A DNA stretch of 64,000 bases. Source: Botrytis cinerea B05.10. Lineage: Eukaryota > Ascomycota > Leotiomycetes > Helotiales > Sclerotiniaceae. The translations under genes were made by a program, and so were the position numbers. How positions within the stretch are numbered: position 1 is the first letter of the stretch; the number at the start of each line of letters is the position of its first letter. The stretch covers positions 682,001 to 746,000 of the forward strand of contig NC_037322.1 in assembly GCF_000143535.2 (NCBI RefSeq), in the 5' to 3' direction. Under the pieces are notes generated by a model. The model saw only the letters and a program-made list of their open reading frames with translations. It had not been told where the DNA came from and made no database searches. This document shows positions 1 to 12,617 of the stretch, piece after piece.

Positions 1-321
1 CTCGAATATCAATGACATTTGCTCTCACCTTCAACATCTATAGTCTCTCAGAAGACTTTAGTCCATCTAGTCTGGGACACTCGTCGTTATAATTCACTTA
101 TTATGGAAGGAGAGAGATCACTAGCTTCCTTTCGGGAGCTTTAAGAGGCTTCTTTGGATCTCCATCTTCTGTCCTTCTTCTTCCTTCTTACACAATATCT
201 TATTTCGTTATATCATTTACATTTCGTCCCTTCGATATATTATCCATATCTATCTATTGAGACAAGTTTGCGTAGATTTATTTATATTTGCTTACATCGA
301 TCCTAATCACTGAAGACTGTC
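1..321 (+). promoter_or_regulatory. Upstream region of the DNA methyltransferase gene
   Basis: This stretch holds no convincing coding sequence. It contains pyrimidine-rich tracts around 165-200 and precedes the ATG at 322, so it is most simply the 5' untranslated region and proximal promoter of the methyltransferase gene. No specific operator was recognised. Confidence 0.4.
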
Positions 322-3300
322 ATGGAGTTTCTTTCAGGACTCGAGTTCCGCCGAAAATTCGCACAACTATTCGAAATCAATCCTAGCTTGACAAACAGTG
401 AGTTCAATCACTGACCAAGATAGTTTCAATTCTTCCTTGTCATTCTACGTTAATACTAACACCATTCCAAAGCTGAAGCTTACACCATTCTGGAAGCAAA
501 CTCTTTTGACGTACCCAAGACCTGCCTCGAAATATCTGAAAAGACACAGGAATCAGCCCAAGAGGGAGAATTCCGGATTCCGAAAATAGCTTTGGAACAA
601 CTCGAAGCCCGTGAAACACTGGCAAAGAAGGTCAAATCAAGTCAGACACCAGAGCAGAGTCAGCCGAGCATCTTTATCAACAACAAATTGCCAGATCAAG
701 AGGTTTACGACTCAAAAATCCCACAAGTGAAGTTACGGGAGATCATTGAGATTGATGATAGTGAAGATGAAACAAATCAAGAAATCGTTGTTGACGATGG
801 GCAAAATGTTGCTCAGAATAGTGCAGACTCTGGTACCAATGGATCAGATCAAGCTGTTGCTGGCTGGAAAAGAGAACTCTCGGATATCGAGATGTTCGAT
901 GATTCAGATGTCGACAACGCAAGCCCTGAGGATGAATCCGATTCAGAAATTGACTATGGTAGCCAGCATTTAAGATCTGCCTTTGACCCTCACATGAAGT
1001 CTGTAGAAAAACTCAAGGAAAGTAAACAGCCTAAGTCAAATAAATCAGCCAAGTCATTCAAGCCGGAAACGTGTACGACGCGATTCGTTTCAATGATCGG
1101 TGGCACATTGTTCTACAGGGAACTTAGACCTATTAGAATAAGCGAGGATCAAACATTAGTGGAATCGGGCTACAAAGAATATCGTGAAGGAATCGTATCG
1201 GCTCTTGATTCCGAAAAGAAATTTCTTCATGAAAGCCTGGATAATTTGATCGAGTGTCAAGCTAAGTGTCAAGCTGGAGACAGCGTTCTGGTACAGAATG
1301 GTAAATAATCGTCTCTTTCTGTTCGATCGAAGGCTAATCCCAAGAAGCCGAAATCAAGTCCAAAGTTCATTGTGCACTCATCGTACACTTATACAAAGAA
1401 GTAAGTTGACTCTATGACTCAAGTGTCGAGCGAACTAATTTTGTAAGGACGAGGTATCAATGGCCCACGTACGATATTTTGAAAGGGGCTGCGATACCAT
1501 AATTGGTGAGGCCGCCTGTCCACGGCAGCTATTCGTTACTTCCAGATGTGCGAATATCCTCAAAACTGAAATAAAAGCCAAAATCAGAGTCGATTTCCGT
1601 GGGGAAAGTGATAATGCCGGTGGCTCAGAAATTCATCTCATCGAAGAAGAGTACCACAGAAGCGCAGACCGGTATTTTTATAGATTTCGTTATGATATTT
1701 CATCCGAAAGCTTTACTGAAGTAGAAGAGATTGTGAAGAAAGACCAGAAGACTCTGGTCGAGGAATGTGAGTGCTGCTCGCTCAAAAAAGTCATGTGTGA
1801 GGAGAAACATCGACCGCTAAGAATATTAAACTTCGACGAAGAACAAAAAGTTGCTACTCGGTTCATTTATAAAGGCACAAGATATGAATTGAAAGACTTC
1901 GTTTATTTCATTTTGAAACCTACTTCTGGTTCAAGGGGACCGCATCCGTACAATATTGGTCAAATAAAAGATGCCAGGATCACCAGTTTGAGAGGCCAGC
2001 TTGATGTCCAGTTGACTGTGGATAATTACGAACGTTATGACGACTACTTTCAGCCTAAGAGGCCGGAAGAAGGTGGAGTGAATGTCCCGTTCCCAATCCA
2101 TGATAATAGAAGAGTATTTCGCTGGAACTCTAAATTGGTGAATCCAAAGGATCTTGACGGTCACTGCTTTGTGAGGCACATACACCACATTGATGATCTA
2201 AACAATTACAAGGACCTCGATGACACATTCTGGGTTCAGGATTATATTCCCTACAACTTGAAAAAGGATTCAATTACAGTCGAAGACTTGAAGCTCATGC
2301 CCAAAGAGCATTTGACGTATCTAAAAGTAAACAAGCAGAGGCTCGAGAGAGAGAGAAAGCAAGAAATGAATAAGATGCATGGGACAAAATTGAATACTCT
2401 GGTAGGTTTATATGAATTTTTTTGACGTTGTTGATATACATACTAATCAACCTTTAAGGATGTCTTCAGTGGCGCAGGTGGATTAAGCCAAGGCTTGCAT
2501 GAAAGCGGAGTGATAGGGAATAGCTATGCTATTGAGTCTGATACCGCGGCCTGCCAGACTTTTGCAAAAAACTTCCCAAGTGCGATCGTATACAATTACG
2601 ATGCAAATAAGTTTTTAGAACGAGCGATGAAGATTGACGCTGGATACGTTGAGGGCATTGCCTATGATATAGCTGGGAACTTAATGCCGAAGATGCCCGC
2701 AAAAGGCGATATCGATATGATTGTAGGAGGACCTCCTTGCCAAGGATGGAGTAGAGCAAACCGAAAGAATAACCCTAACAAGATACTGAAGGAACCTATC
2801 TGTCCTATGAGAGAGGCAATCGCCACATTCCTCTCCTACGTGGATTTTTACAGACCCAAATATTTCTTATTAGAAAATGTTCCCGGCATAAAACACCACC
2901 CGGTAGGTTCCATATCTAGAATATATTTAAATTCTCAATCTTACTAACAATAATGATAGCTCAATGGCAATGATATTCCGAGTTATTCCCCTGACAGGGG
3001 ACCTTTGAAAAACGGTGCAATGAAGTATATACTTCAAGAATTCTTCAGAGTAGGATGTGGCTAACAGAAAGTACAGGTTCATTTTCCGATTTTTAACGTC
3101 TTTGGGATACCAATGTCAACACGCAACCCTGCAAGCAGGTGCCTATGGTGTACCTTCGTCTAGAAAACGTGTGATAATTTGGGCCTGTCTACCAGGGCAT
3201 AAGCTTCCGAAATATCCTGAGCCGACAAATGTCTTTAAGTCTGTCCCCAGAAATCCTCCTTACCTGAGGAGATCAGCTCCACATTGGCCAATCAATATAG

Positions 3301-4643
3301 GAGACTGCATTTCAGACCTTAGTCTAATTGGAGTGGAGAATCCCCACGAAGAAACAAAACACTCGACTTCGAAGAACAAAAAAAATGTTGGTTCAGGAAA
3401 GCAAATCTGTGCCTCCACGCCTAGATCTGAGTACCAGAGACGCGTGCAGAATTCTGATTCTTGTCAGCCTCTGCATAACCATGTGACAGGTAGAATTTCA
3501 GTTAGACAAAATGAGCGAGTGCGTACCGTTCCACTCGAAGCTGGAGCCGACTATAGAAGAATGGACGAGAAACTGATGACTAAGGCAATGAGAGAAGTAT
3601 TAGAGGAAATGCGGAAAAATAAAAATTATCGGAACAAAAAGTTGGAGGGGAAATACGGAAGACTGTCCGTAGATGATCTCTTCAAAATATTTACTACAAC
3701 TCGTGACAAGTGGGTACGTTCTCTGCTGTCTTTTCCAACAGATGACGGAAATTTGAAATACTGACGAGAATGATACCAGACACTCCATCCATACTTACCA
3801 CGAGTATTTACAACAAGAGAACTGGCTAGAGGTATGGGATTCCCAGATAGCTTCGTATGGGATATGGTAATCACAAAACTGTCTGATGTTCTTAAACAAA
3901 TAGGCAATGCTGTGCCACCCCCATTTGCAAGAGCACTCGGAAATGAACTGCGGAAAGTTTTACAAGAATCAGAATATAACAACAGAGAGAGCAAAGACGA
4001 CGAGGACATGATTGATGAAGATGAGATTGCAACTCACGACCAAACCAACCAGAAAATGGATATAGCTGAGGAGATATTGGCTATGAGTGAGACGGATTCT
4101 GATGAAGAAATTGACTACCTAATAACCGCACAGCTCGAAAGACGATTCAACCAAAGCACAGACAATCAAACAGATGCTGGGAGTGAGGACGAGGATGAGA
4201 AGAATTCAGACGCGGACGGTGAAGTGTCAGGCGAGAGCGACGTGGATATTGATGGAGACATGGAAGATCGAGAGGATCAAAACGATCTTGAATCCGAAGA
4301 CGAGAACGAGAGTAACTGGAGCACAGATGAGGAAATATTGAACGAGAGTGAAGTGGACGCTGATGAAGATATGGAAGGCCAAGTGGGTCAAGGCATTCTT
4401 AAATTTGAGGACGAGATTGAGCAGGATCTAGATACAGACGAGAGAATGTCAGAAGGAAGTGACATCGATGCTGACGAAGACATGGAGGGTGGAGACGATC
4501 TAGAATCTGCGGACGAAGACGATATGAATGGGGCTATATGCTCGGAAGAAGAATGTGTGGTCAGCACGATAATGCAGATGGAGGAAAGAATCAATACGGG
4601 AGGAAGCAGGGATGACGCAATTGTGATTGATGATTCAGAATGA
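322..4643 (+). CDS. dim-2: DIM-2-like DNA (cytosine-5) methyltransferase
   Basis: Nuclear maintenance or de novo cytosine methyltransferase of the fungal DIM-2/DNMT1-like group; in Neurospora DIM-2 acts with HP1 on H3K9-methylated, RIP-mutated DNA. My spliced model has eight exons (322-397, 473-1300, 1345-1400, 1448-2401, 2459-2902, 2960-3024, 3077-3713, 3780-4643) and keeps frame for about 1307 residues. The 398-472 intron has a perfect TACTAAC. Visible in order: an acidic N-terminal region; a BAH-type segment spanning the exon 3/4 junction (MAHVRYFERG, about residues 310-430) and probably a second; motif I DVFSGAGGLSQG (about 639); catalytic PPCQG (about 730); ENV motif LLENVPG (about 778); motif VIII QAGAYGVPSSRKRV; and motif X QIGNAVPPP (about 1060). 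The last 220 residues are extremely Asp/Glu-rich with DADEDME-like units. All catalytic motifs are intact, so the enzyme is probably active. Assignment to DIM-2 rather than RID rests on length and the BAH region. Confidence 0.88.
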
Positions 4644-4852
4644 TGGTTTGATGCTGAATTTTCAAAAGTACAAAGCGGTATTTTGCGATACTTCGCGACA
4701 TTTTTAATCGGGCATTTTCATTTCATTTGTAACAACATAGATCTCTTGAACATATTTAGATAGAATTGAACCTCTAGATATTTCTTAAAAAATACCGTGG
4801 CAGAAATTTTGAAAGGGATTGACAAGCGTCTATGTGTCTCACTCTTCAACTA

Positions 4853-6070
4853 TCAGACGTCGTACTTCAACTTTTTATCGCCGACTGGCATATAGGTCTC
4901 GAACCACATTACTGCTTGAAAGAAGGCAGCTCGCTTTGCGTAAATTTCGTCTCTAGTCATTCGACCTTTACTTGGTAATCTAACAGCAAATGCATATTCT
5001 ACACCCGAGAACAAGTTCATTTGCCAAGGAACTCTTGGTTGCAACTTGCCAGACTGGATAGCGTCTTTTTCTGCGCTGGTTGACTTAACCATTTCGATGA
5101 GTGCCTTATCTTGTTCGTGGCGAGTTCGTACGTCGACTGATCGATCGTCCCATGCCTGAGCAAGAGATAGTGGTACTTGAACTACAATCACTCAAGGAAA
5201 TTAGGAATTGTGTATATGAGAGAAAGCTAGAAGCTGCAGGAAAATATGGAATAGATATTCTTACGCGTTCCATATGCTGATGTTTGCAGACGTCCAGGAT
5301 GAGCTATAAAAGCAGCTTCGATACGGCAGGGGTTCTCTTGGATTAAATTCATGACTAGAGAAGTTAGCGTGTGTCTTGTAACTGATCTAGGTATTACTGA
5401 AGAATAGGACTGACGTGGGAGGGCACCACCACTGTATCCAACTCCACTAATATGGGTACAATTTCGATTATTGCGAAGATAATCCAAGGCGTTCTTTCTC
5501 ACTTGGCTCGCTATCAGGACCCCTGGTCTCCTATGGGTCGGAGTCTACTGATAGAATCAGCTCTTGTCAGACAAAAAGATGCATCTTACTCATAACCTTC
5601 TATTTTTTGATTTGTCTTTTGATGCTTACCCCAATAGTTAATAACTACAGTGACGTAACCGGCCTAAAGTCTATTAGATTCTTTGACCATAACAGAACAT
5701 TAGAGTATGCCCTGGCAAATTCATCGGCACTTTTCTCATTGTTAGAATGGGGTCTTTCTATCAAATTTAATGTACACGGAAACTCATAGAGCGCGATTGC
5801 TCGAGGCTATACCCGAGCTATTAGAAAAAATAAATCAGGCCTTGATTTCTCTTGACATTGTCGGAGGTAGGCTCCGCAATATACACGACATCGCCTTCCA
5901 GTATAGCATCTTCAGATCTTGGTCTCACACTACAGAAAGCCTTAGCTGATGTTGTTGGTGGAATGCGGCCTACGATGTATAGGAAGGGTGCCTACATTTC
6001 AGAGTTACCTGTAAAAACATCTGCGGTTCCAAGAATTATGTTTGCCGAGTTCTGCGAAGCTCGGTAAACC
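4853..6070 (-). pseudogene. Decayed dienelactone hydrolase family gene
   Basis: Three separated blocks on the minus strand match successive parts of the dienelactone hydrolase (alpha/beta hydrolase) family. An N-terminal block near 5840-5960 reads GDVVYIAEPTS. A middle block near 5670-5770 reads KSADEFARAYSNV. The core lies at 5227-5502 and the C-terminal third at 4853-5191, which keeps WDDRSVDVRTRHE and the NLFSGVEYAFAVR segment carrying the usual Asp and His region. Stops and frame changes separate the blocks. The nucleophile motif, normally GYCxGG, reads GYSGGA, so the catalytic Cys is missing. These features argue for a non-functional remnant, although the C-terminal third is still open. 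It lies tail-to-tail with the methyltransferase gene, about 210 bp away. Confidence 0.6.
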
Positions 6071-6889
6071 TTGACGATAGACGGCTAGAAATTTGATCCC
6101 AGAACGGGAAAGCAATGCTCCAGGCTGAGTATACTGCTACCACTACTATAATCCATAATAAAATTATTCGGATGCCGGATTCGCCCCCAGTATACTCACC
6201 AGGCCCAAAAAAGGCCCTTCATAGATCTCTAAGTCGCCCATAGTTATTAACAATCGATATACCGGCTACAATCTTAAGGAAAACAAAGCTATGTGTTTAC
6301 TGGTAGAAGCTCGTATCGTTCGTCGTCTGGATTATCAACACAACTCAGAAATAAAACAGGGATAGAAGTATAGTCAGTAGGAGAATACATAGTATACGAA
6401 ACGAGCTACACTTTTACTAGACAATAGAATAGAAATGAACAAGAAATAAGGAACAAGGAATCAAAGTATTCCGTTTTCGTCAAACGAAGCTTGCATGCCT
6501 TGATATTAAGGACTCAGAGCCTGAAGCACCGCTAGTCCAGAAAGAGCATAACTGTCTAGACACGTGATGAGAAAATCTGTCTTCAACGAAGCCGGAGTGG
6601 TTAGAGATAATTCGTTGCAAAATAACTCAGAAGTGAAGCGTGCCGGTAAGATATGATTCCTTGCTATATTGAAGAAATTCAGAAGTGTTATATTTTTAAG
6701 AGCTGGGTATTACCATTGCCTCTCGCACGGGACACGATGTATTTACGGTTACCGTAGCCTTTGAATTTAAATTTAGCGAACACCTTTATCCCAAATCACT
6801 CCACGTAACCACTCAATTTTGATACGTGTGAGCGAATTTATCAGAGATTCGTTACTAATGATCTACCCAGAATACCGCGATAAAACTAG
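6071..6889. other. Non-coding stretch, possible retroelement remnant
   Basis: No supported gene. Around 6300-6450 there is a segment reading TGGTAGAAGCTCG followed by an A-rich tract, loosely like a primer-binding-site/LTR junction of a Copia-type element. No paired repeat or polymerase sequence is visible in the window. The last part is the promoter of the downstream membrane-protein gene. Confidence 0.3.
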
Positions 6890-9800
6890 ATGGCGGTAGA
6901 GAATGTAACATATATTCAAGGGGCGGGGTCTCGGACAGCAGGAAACCAGGAGCAAGTCATGAGATCACCTGAGCAAGATGATCTCGAGCAGCTTACCGCT
7001 CAATTCGCAGACAAGCTCCCCAAATCCGTTCCAGCAATCAAGGATTCAAAACAACTACGAACGCCTTCACCAAGCCCACCTCCACTGTCTACATCGCCAT
7101 CTCAGGTGTCTGTGAATGAGTCGCGGCCTAGGAATGCAAATGAAACCCCACTTGTGCAAACTGGCAATAACAGTTCTGGGGCTTTCCATAAATTGGGGGA
7201 CCTTTCTTCTTTTGCCGAGCATAATGGAACGGATGAATTGACTTCACCGCCTCCCATATCGAAATTTCCACCGCCTTCCGATCAATTGGATGACATCGCA
7301 GAGGAAAAAGTTGAGAATCACCAGAAATTGTCCTTGAAGGATTCTGGGGAAGAAAAGGTTCTTAAACTATCAGCTGCTGAGATGACGGAATTAGCGTCGG
7401 CTCCTGAATCCTTACCAATGATTTCGCCCAGCAAGTTATTGACTCCCGACGCAAGCCAAGGCAGTGCCGAAGAACACGGGCGTAAAAGATCCGGTTCTGA
7501 CGTATCACGTATGGAACTTGACGACCGACCATCTGAATCTACAGATCGTCGCAATATTGTCACACCGGAATCAGTTAAATTCTCCGCAGACATTAATGGT
7601 GAGCACCGAGGATATCAAGAGGTAACCCAGGCCAATCCCAGCACCAGAAGGCCCACGATTTTGCCCTCCTCCCGAGCCTTTAGTGCTCAGCCGCCAATAA
7701 CCCAATGGCCATCATACTCCAAACCAAGTGCCGTTCCGGCATCTCCAAAGAGAAAACCATTTCATATTGGCCGCGGCTCTGAACCATTAAACCTTAACCT
7801 CGAAGGGTTGGCATCCCCCATCGTGACTAATGGGGCGAGCAAATCCTCCCAATTGCCAGACATACCACCACCATCGCCAATACCCCAGTCGATTCCTCTG
7901 CCCCCTATGTCAATTCCTACTTATTTACAGCTTGAGCTTTCCGCTGCAAGACCATCGCCTTTGTACATATATCGCTCAGCTTCGACAGAATTTCCTTATG
8001 AATCATCAAAAGTTAAATTTGAGCGCTTATTGAATTTTTTGTTATTACCTCCACAACTTGAACAAGTCTTATATTTTGGGTCTTTCGCGTGTCTTGACGC
8101 CTGGCTCTATACCTTTACCATATTGCCGTTGCGATTTTTCAAAGCTTTAGGCATTCTTATTTCGTGGTGGGGTCATGTTCTAGCCAAAGAATGTCGTTTC
8201 ATTGGTGGTTTTATTTATCATGGTACAAGCCGGATGTGGCATCGACGAAATGAACGTCGCAGTGCCGAATCTCTTTCGCCAACGAGGAGTATGTCACGTC
8301 CTAGTAGACCTTCGGTGTCAACAACAACCTCATTTCAGTCACAAGCTGGAAGGCCGTCCGAAACTTTCAGACGTACTGGTACTACTGAAACTACTCCAAG
8401 ACTGAATGGTGAGCGTAGACCAAGACAAGGTTGGACCCGTAGACATCGACGTATGAAGTCTCAACCTTCTTCATTATCTTCATACAACAAAGCAGATCTC
8501 TTGCAAGGGGCTGTTATCATTTTCAGTTCATTCTTCTTAATGAAGTTAGACGCAAGCAGGATGTATCATAGTATTAGAGCGCAGTCAGCAATTAGACTGT
8601 ATGTTATATATAATCTTTTAGAGGTATGTCAACTCGTCAAGCCTGGTGAGCATGGTAACTCATTATTTTGCAGGTCTTTGATCGTCTTGCGGCAGCGTTA
8701 GGCCAGGATATTTTTGAATGCTTATTTTCCGATGAAACGCTAGAACGGGATAGTGATGGTAGAAGTAAAGTATTGCGACCTCTTGGCATGTTTATACTTG
8801 CTCTCATATACAATGTTGTTCATGCAGCAGCATTGTTCACCCAGGTCGTCACCTTGAATGTTGCTGTAAACTCATACTCCAACGCTCTTATCACTCTATT
8901 GTTATCAAATCAATTCGTGGAAGTCAAAGGAACTGTGTTCAAGAAATTTGAAAAGGACAACCTTTTCCAGCTCACATGTGCCGATGTTGTGGAAAGATTC
9001 CAGCTGTGGCTTATGCTCATGATTATTGCATTGCGAAATATCGTTGAGATGGGTGGCTTCAGCAGTATGGCATCATCGGCATCAGAAGCAACCAGTCCTT
9101 TACGTACAAGCTCAATGCTTCCGAACAGTTTTACTATCCTTCCAGGATGGTCAGGAGAAGTTCTTTCGCCATTTTTCATAGTGATAGGAAGTGAGATGTT
9201 GGTAGATTGGATCAAACATGCATATATCAGCAAGTTTAATGGTGTCAAACCAGCAATATATCAACGATTTCTCGATGTTCTGGCCAAGGATTATTACACA
9301 AATGTAGGTATTCAGTCCTAAGTTGCTTGTTTTGGCTAACCGCTTTAGGCTTTTGTCAACCAAAACCTAATTAAACGTCTTGGTCTTCCAGTGATACCAC
9401 TCTCTTGTCTTTTTATCCGGGCTGCATTTCAAACGTATCACATGTTTCTTGCCACTCATCTTCCTCCCCCACTGCCATCAACAGCAACGTCCTTATCCGT
9501 CGAATCATCTCCAGCAACAACGGCAGCTCTCGAACATTTTGACACCATCGTCCGCAAAGCCCTCGGTCGCTCAACGTTCGGCTTACCAAACCCGGACTCG
9601 ATTACACCATGGTATCTACCAAGCACTGACGATGTTATTGCATCTTTAACCATGATTGTCTTCTTCCTCGGTGCATTCTTTGTTCTTCTCGCCTGCAAAC
9701 TTGTTCTCGGAATGCTCCTACTAAAGTTTGCGCGTAATCGTTATTCTACCATGAAAAGGCGTGAACATCGAAGCTACGAGACTGGCGGAAAGAGAGTAGG

Positions 9801-9981
9801 TGGTTGGGGTATGGTGGAAGTCGATGATGATAAGAAAAGATGGATCTATGATGACGACCCGGAAACATTAAAGAAGTTGAGAGAAAAGGAAAGGCTGGCG
9901 AGAGACAAGGAGAAGGTGGGAGCCGTACATGATTTTTCCAAAATCAGTAGATATGAGATGGCGGCGAAGAGAATATGGTAG
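6890..9981 (+). CDS. TAPT1/Emp65 family multi-pass membrane protein (DUF747)
   Basis: Three exons (6890-8623, 8674-9303, 9349-9981) give about 998 residues, with all junctions in phase 0. The first 370 residues are a low-complexity Ser/Pro/Glu-rich cytosolic region. The conserved TAPT1-type core then begins with FERLLNFLLLPPQLEQVLYF and continues as alternating hydrophobic helices through the second exon (QDIFECLFSDETLER, NSYSNALITLLLSNQFVEVK). The third exon holds further membrane helices and a basic, Lys/Arg-rich tail. Yeast Emp65 works with Slp1 in the ER membrane to protect soluble proteins from degradation, and animal TAPT1 is linked to cilia and Golgi. An ER-membrane role is therefore inferred from family, not seen directly. 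The start ATG follows an in-frame stop closely. Confidence 0.85.
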
Positions 9982-11047
9982 AATTAGAAAGCATACTGCT
10001 TTCATATAGAATGAGAATACCAAGAAAAACAACCTCTCCTGGCAATCAGATGACACATTTCGTGGGGTTTTTGGTGACACCAGCCTCAACATCGGTTGTC
10101 TAACGAATGAATCTTTCATAAAATATTCGATCCCGTTTGTGTTTCCTTCCTATTATGCACCCCTAGGAAAAGTTCAAAGCTAATTACTACTCTAATGTTA
10201 CATCTTTCAGCCCTGTGATAAAACTCAGATTGTCAATCGGGCCACTATCTTGCATACTGCATACTGCATGCTGGATATGAAATTGATTATATTTATTTCG
10301 AGATATATCCAATGTTAAAATCGCTGCGTCTATGTCCCTACATGAACCACAGAAATAATTCCGGCAAGATATTAGCCTGGTCCTTTGGTATCAATAATTA
10401 TATATGTTCAACGCTTGACAGCACAATTTCGAATGTTTTCAAGCACGCATTTTGTTCAATAATGCCTGGATCCATCACCAAAACTCACGCAACTAGGCAT
10501 TTCCTTCCCAATGGGGGGAAGCGACTTCTCGTAGGTGTCTTTCTCTCACAGAATTCACGTGGTTTATATTTCCACAAAATTCTAGAACCTCTGGACGAAA
10601 GGAAAGTGGAGAAAGACGTGAATTCTAGATATGAGACACTCAATCAAAGAAAACAGAATCACAGAAGATACAGGCGGTCGAGTAATTCTTGAAGGAGACA
10701 AAGATCTCGATTGCTGAAATTCGAAAATTTCATGGTAGATTTTCAGGGTTTCACATACTGTGTAGGTGGATCCTCTAACCACCAATGCCGTCGGCAACCG
10801 GCGCGGGACAAGTAGAGTGGAACATGCTGCTTTTCAGGCATGTGGAGCACAACTGCCCCTAATGGAGTTAATATCAAATGTGGGCCATGCCCACCACACC
10901 CTTTGCGGCGAGCTGCAGAAGATGGACAGAACATCATAAAAAATCGCCAAACGCACTGATAAGTGATATCCTGCTCTTTTCTGCCCCTTGACACACAAAA
11001 CCTCTGTCAAATCCACTACCCCCGGCTGTGTATAGACGTAAGCTACC
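9982..11047. other. Intergenic region
   Basis: It contains the 3' flank of the membrane-protein gene and the promoter of the alcohol dehydrogenase gene. Only short unsupported reading frames are present (for example 10312-10692), and no motif from a known family was seen. Confidence 0.35.
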
Positions 11048-12437
11048 ATGAGAACGAAAGCACTTGTCGTCAACAGTCCCGGCGGCGAGTTTGTTTATCG
11101 CGATGTGGAAGTCAACGACGACATTCGTGATACCGAGGTACTTGTCCAAATCGTAGCAACTGGAATTTGTCACACCGACATCAATTTTAGCCAACATGAT
11201 ATTGACGGAATGTTTCCAGCTATTTTGGGACATGAAGGTCAGTAATACATAAACACAAGTCTGCTATCACATGATAGACTGATATGTATCACAGGAGCTG
11301 GAATAATCTCCAAGGCGGGATCAAAAGTCACCAATCTTGAAGTCGGAGATTGCGTCATTCTCAGTTACACTAGTTGTGGAGAGTGCAAGTATTGTGTGAG
11401 AAAGCAGACGAGCTTTTGTGGTGATTGGGAGCTCGATAATTTCGGAATAGGCAGAGGTGAGGATGGGAGTAAAGCTTATGAAATCCCATCTGAAGAAGAA
11501 GAGGGCGGGTCGGAAATCACAAGTCACTTTTTCGGCCAGAGTAGTGAGTCTTAATCGAATTCGCCTTATTCTAGCAAACCAACTTAATTTTCAACAGGTT
11601 TCTCCAACTTTGCGGTGGCTAATGCCAGATGTTGTATTAGAGTTGGAGGGCCTGGAAGTGATGTGGATCTCTCGTCACTCGCACCACTAGGTTGTGGTAT
11701 AATGACGGGTGCTGGTGGTAAGTTTCTCCGATCGGTGCAGCCTTTTCTCCAGCATAAATAGTACTAAGAAGAGAATTTAGCAATTCTCAACGTTCTCAAA
11801 CCATCCTCAGACGATATTGTATGCATTATTGGAGCAGGTGCCGTTGGGTTGGCGGCTATAATGGCGCTTAATCTTCTAGAAAAAAAGCCAAAACAGGTCA
11901 TTGCAATTGATATGCTGGACGAAAGGTTAAAATTGGCTAAAACATATGGAGCAACACACGTCATCAAACCAACCAAAGAAAGAAGCTTACAAAGTACCTT
12001 GAAACGAATGACGAATTTTGAGGGCATTGATATTTCAATCGACACCACTGGTAAACCAGAAGTTGTTGCAGAATTGTTGGAGGCAACAGCGAAATTGGGA
12101 ACGGTATGCAGTTTAGGGGTTGGAAAGGTATGTGTCTCTTACTGACGTTCAATCACTGCCGACATGTCTGATTAAATATATATAGCTTGATGCCGATGTG
12201 TCGATAAACATGTTTAATGCGGTCAACAGTGGGCGAAAATATGTAGGCTGCTGTATGGGAAATTCATACCCACCTGAATTCCTTCCAAAACTTATCCAGG
12301 GCTGGAAAGACGGCAAATTTCCATTCACGGATCTAATTACGAAGTACGATGCCAAAGATATGGAGAAGGCCAAAGCAGATATCTTGAGCGGAGAGGCTGT
12401 GAAAGCAGTCCTTATTTGGGAATCTCCCAATGAGTAA
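11048..12437 (+). CDS. Zinc-dependent medium-chain alcohol dehydrogenase
   Basis: NAD(P)-dependent oxidation of alcohols or reduction of aldehydes by the zinc MDR family; the aryl-alcohol dehydrogenase subgroup is the best guess. Five exons (11048-11237, 11295-11543, 11598-11717, 11781-12127, 12186-12437) keep frame for 385 residues, typical for the family. Catalytic zinc ligands appear as GICHTD (Cys41) and GHEG (His62, Glu63). The structural zinc loop has four Cys in SCGECKYCVRKQTSFC. HFFGQSSF follows, then the Rossmann signature GAGAVGLAA near residue 205, and a Cys in the GCG segment that usually completes the catalytic site. It has no signal peptide, so it is cytosolic. The substrate cannot be deduced. 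Confidence 0.9.
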
Positions 12438-12617
12438 ATAAGGCGACACTGGAATCATGTTTGGCCATGACTCAAATCTTATTTGAAGGTACTAAAATAA
12501 TATGTACAAGAGTGCTTCTTAATAGAAATTACAAACTGACATATCAGTAATAGTAGCCTTGTGAATAGAGCTCAAGATTGTCCACACCATTGAATAGCTT
12601 CCACAAATCCATTCCCA

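Noticed and set aside
4388..4594. Ser-rich minus-strand frame
   Set aside because: It is the antisense shadow of the acidic tail of the methyltransferase.
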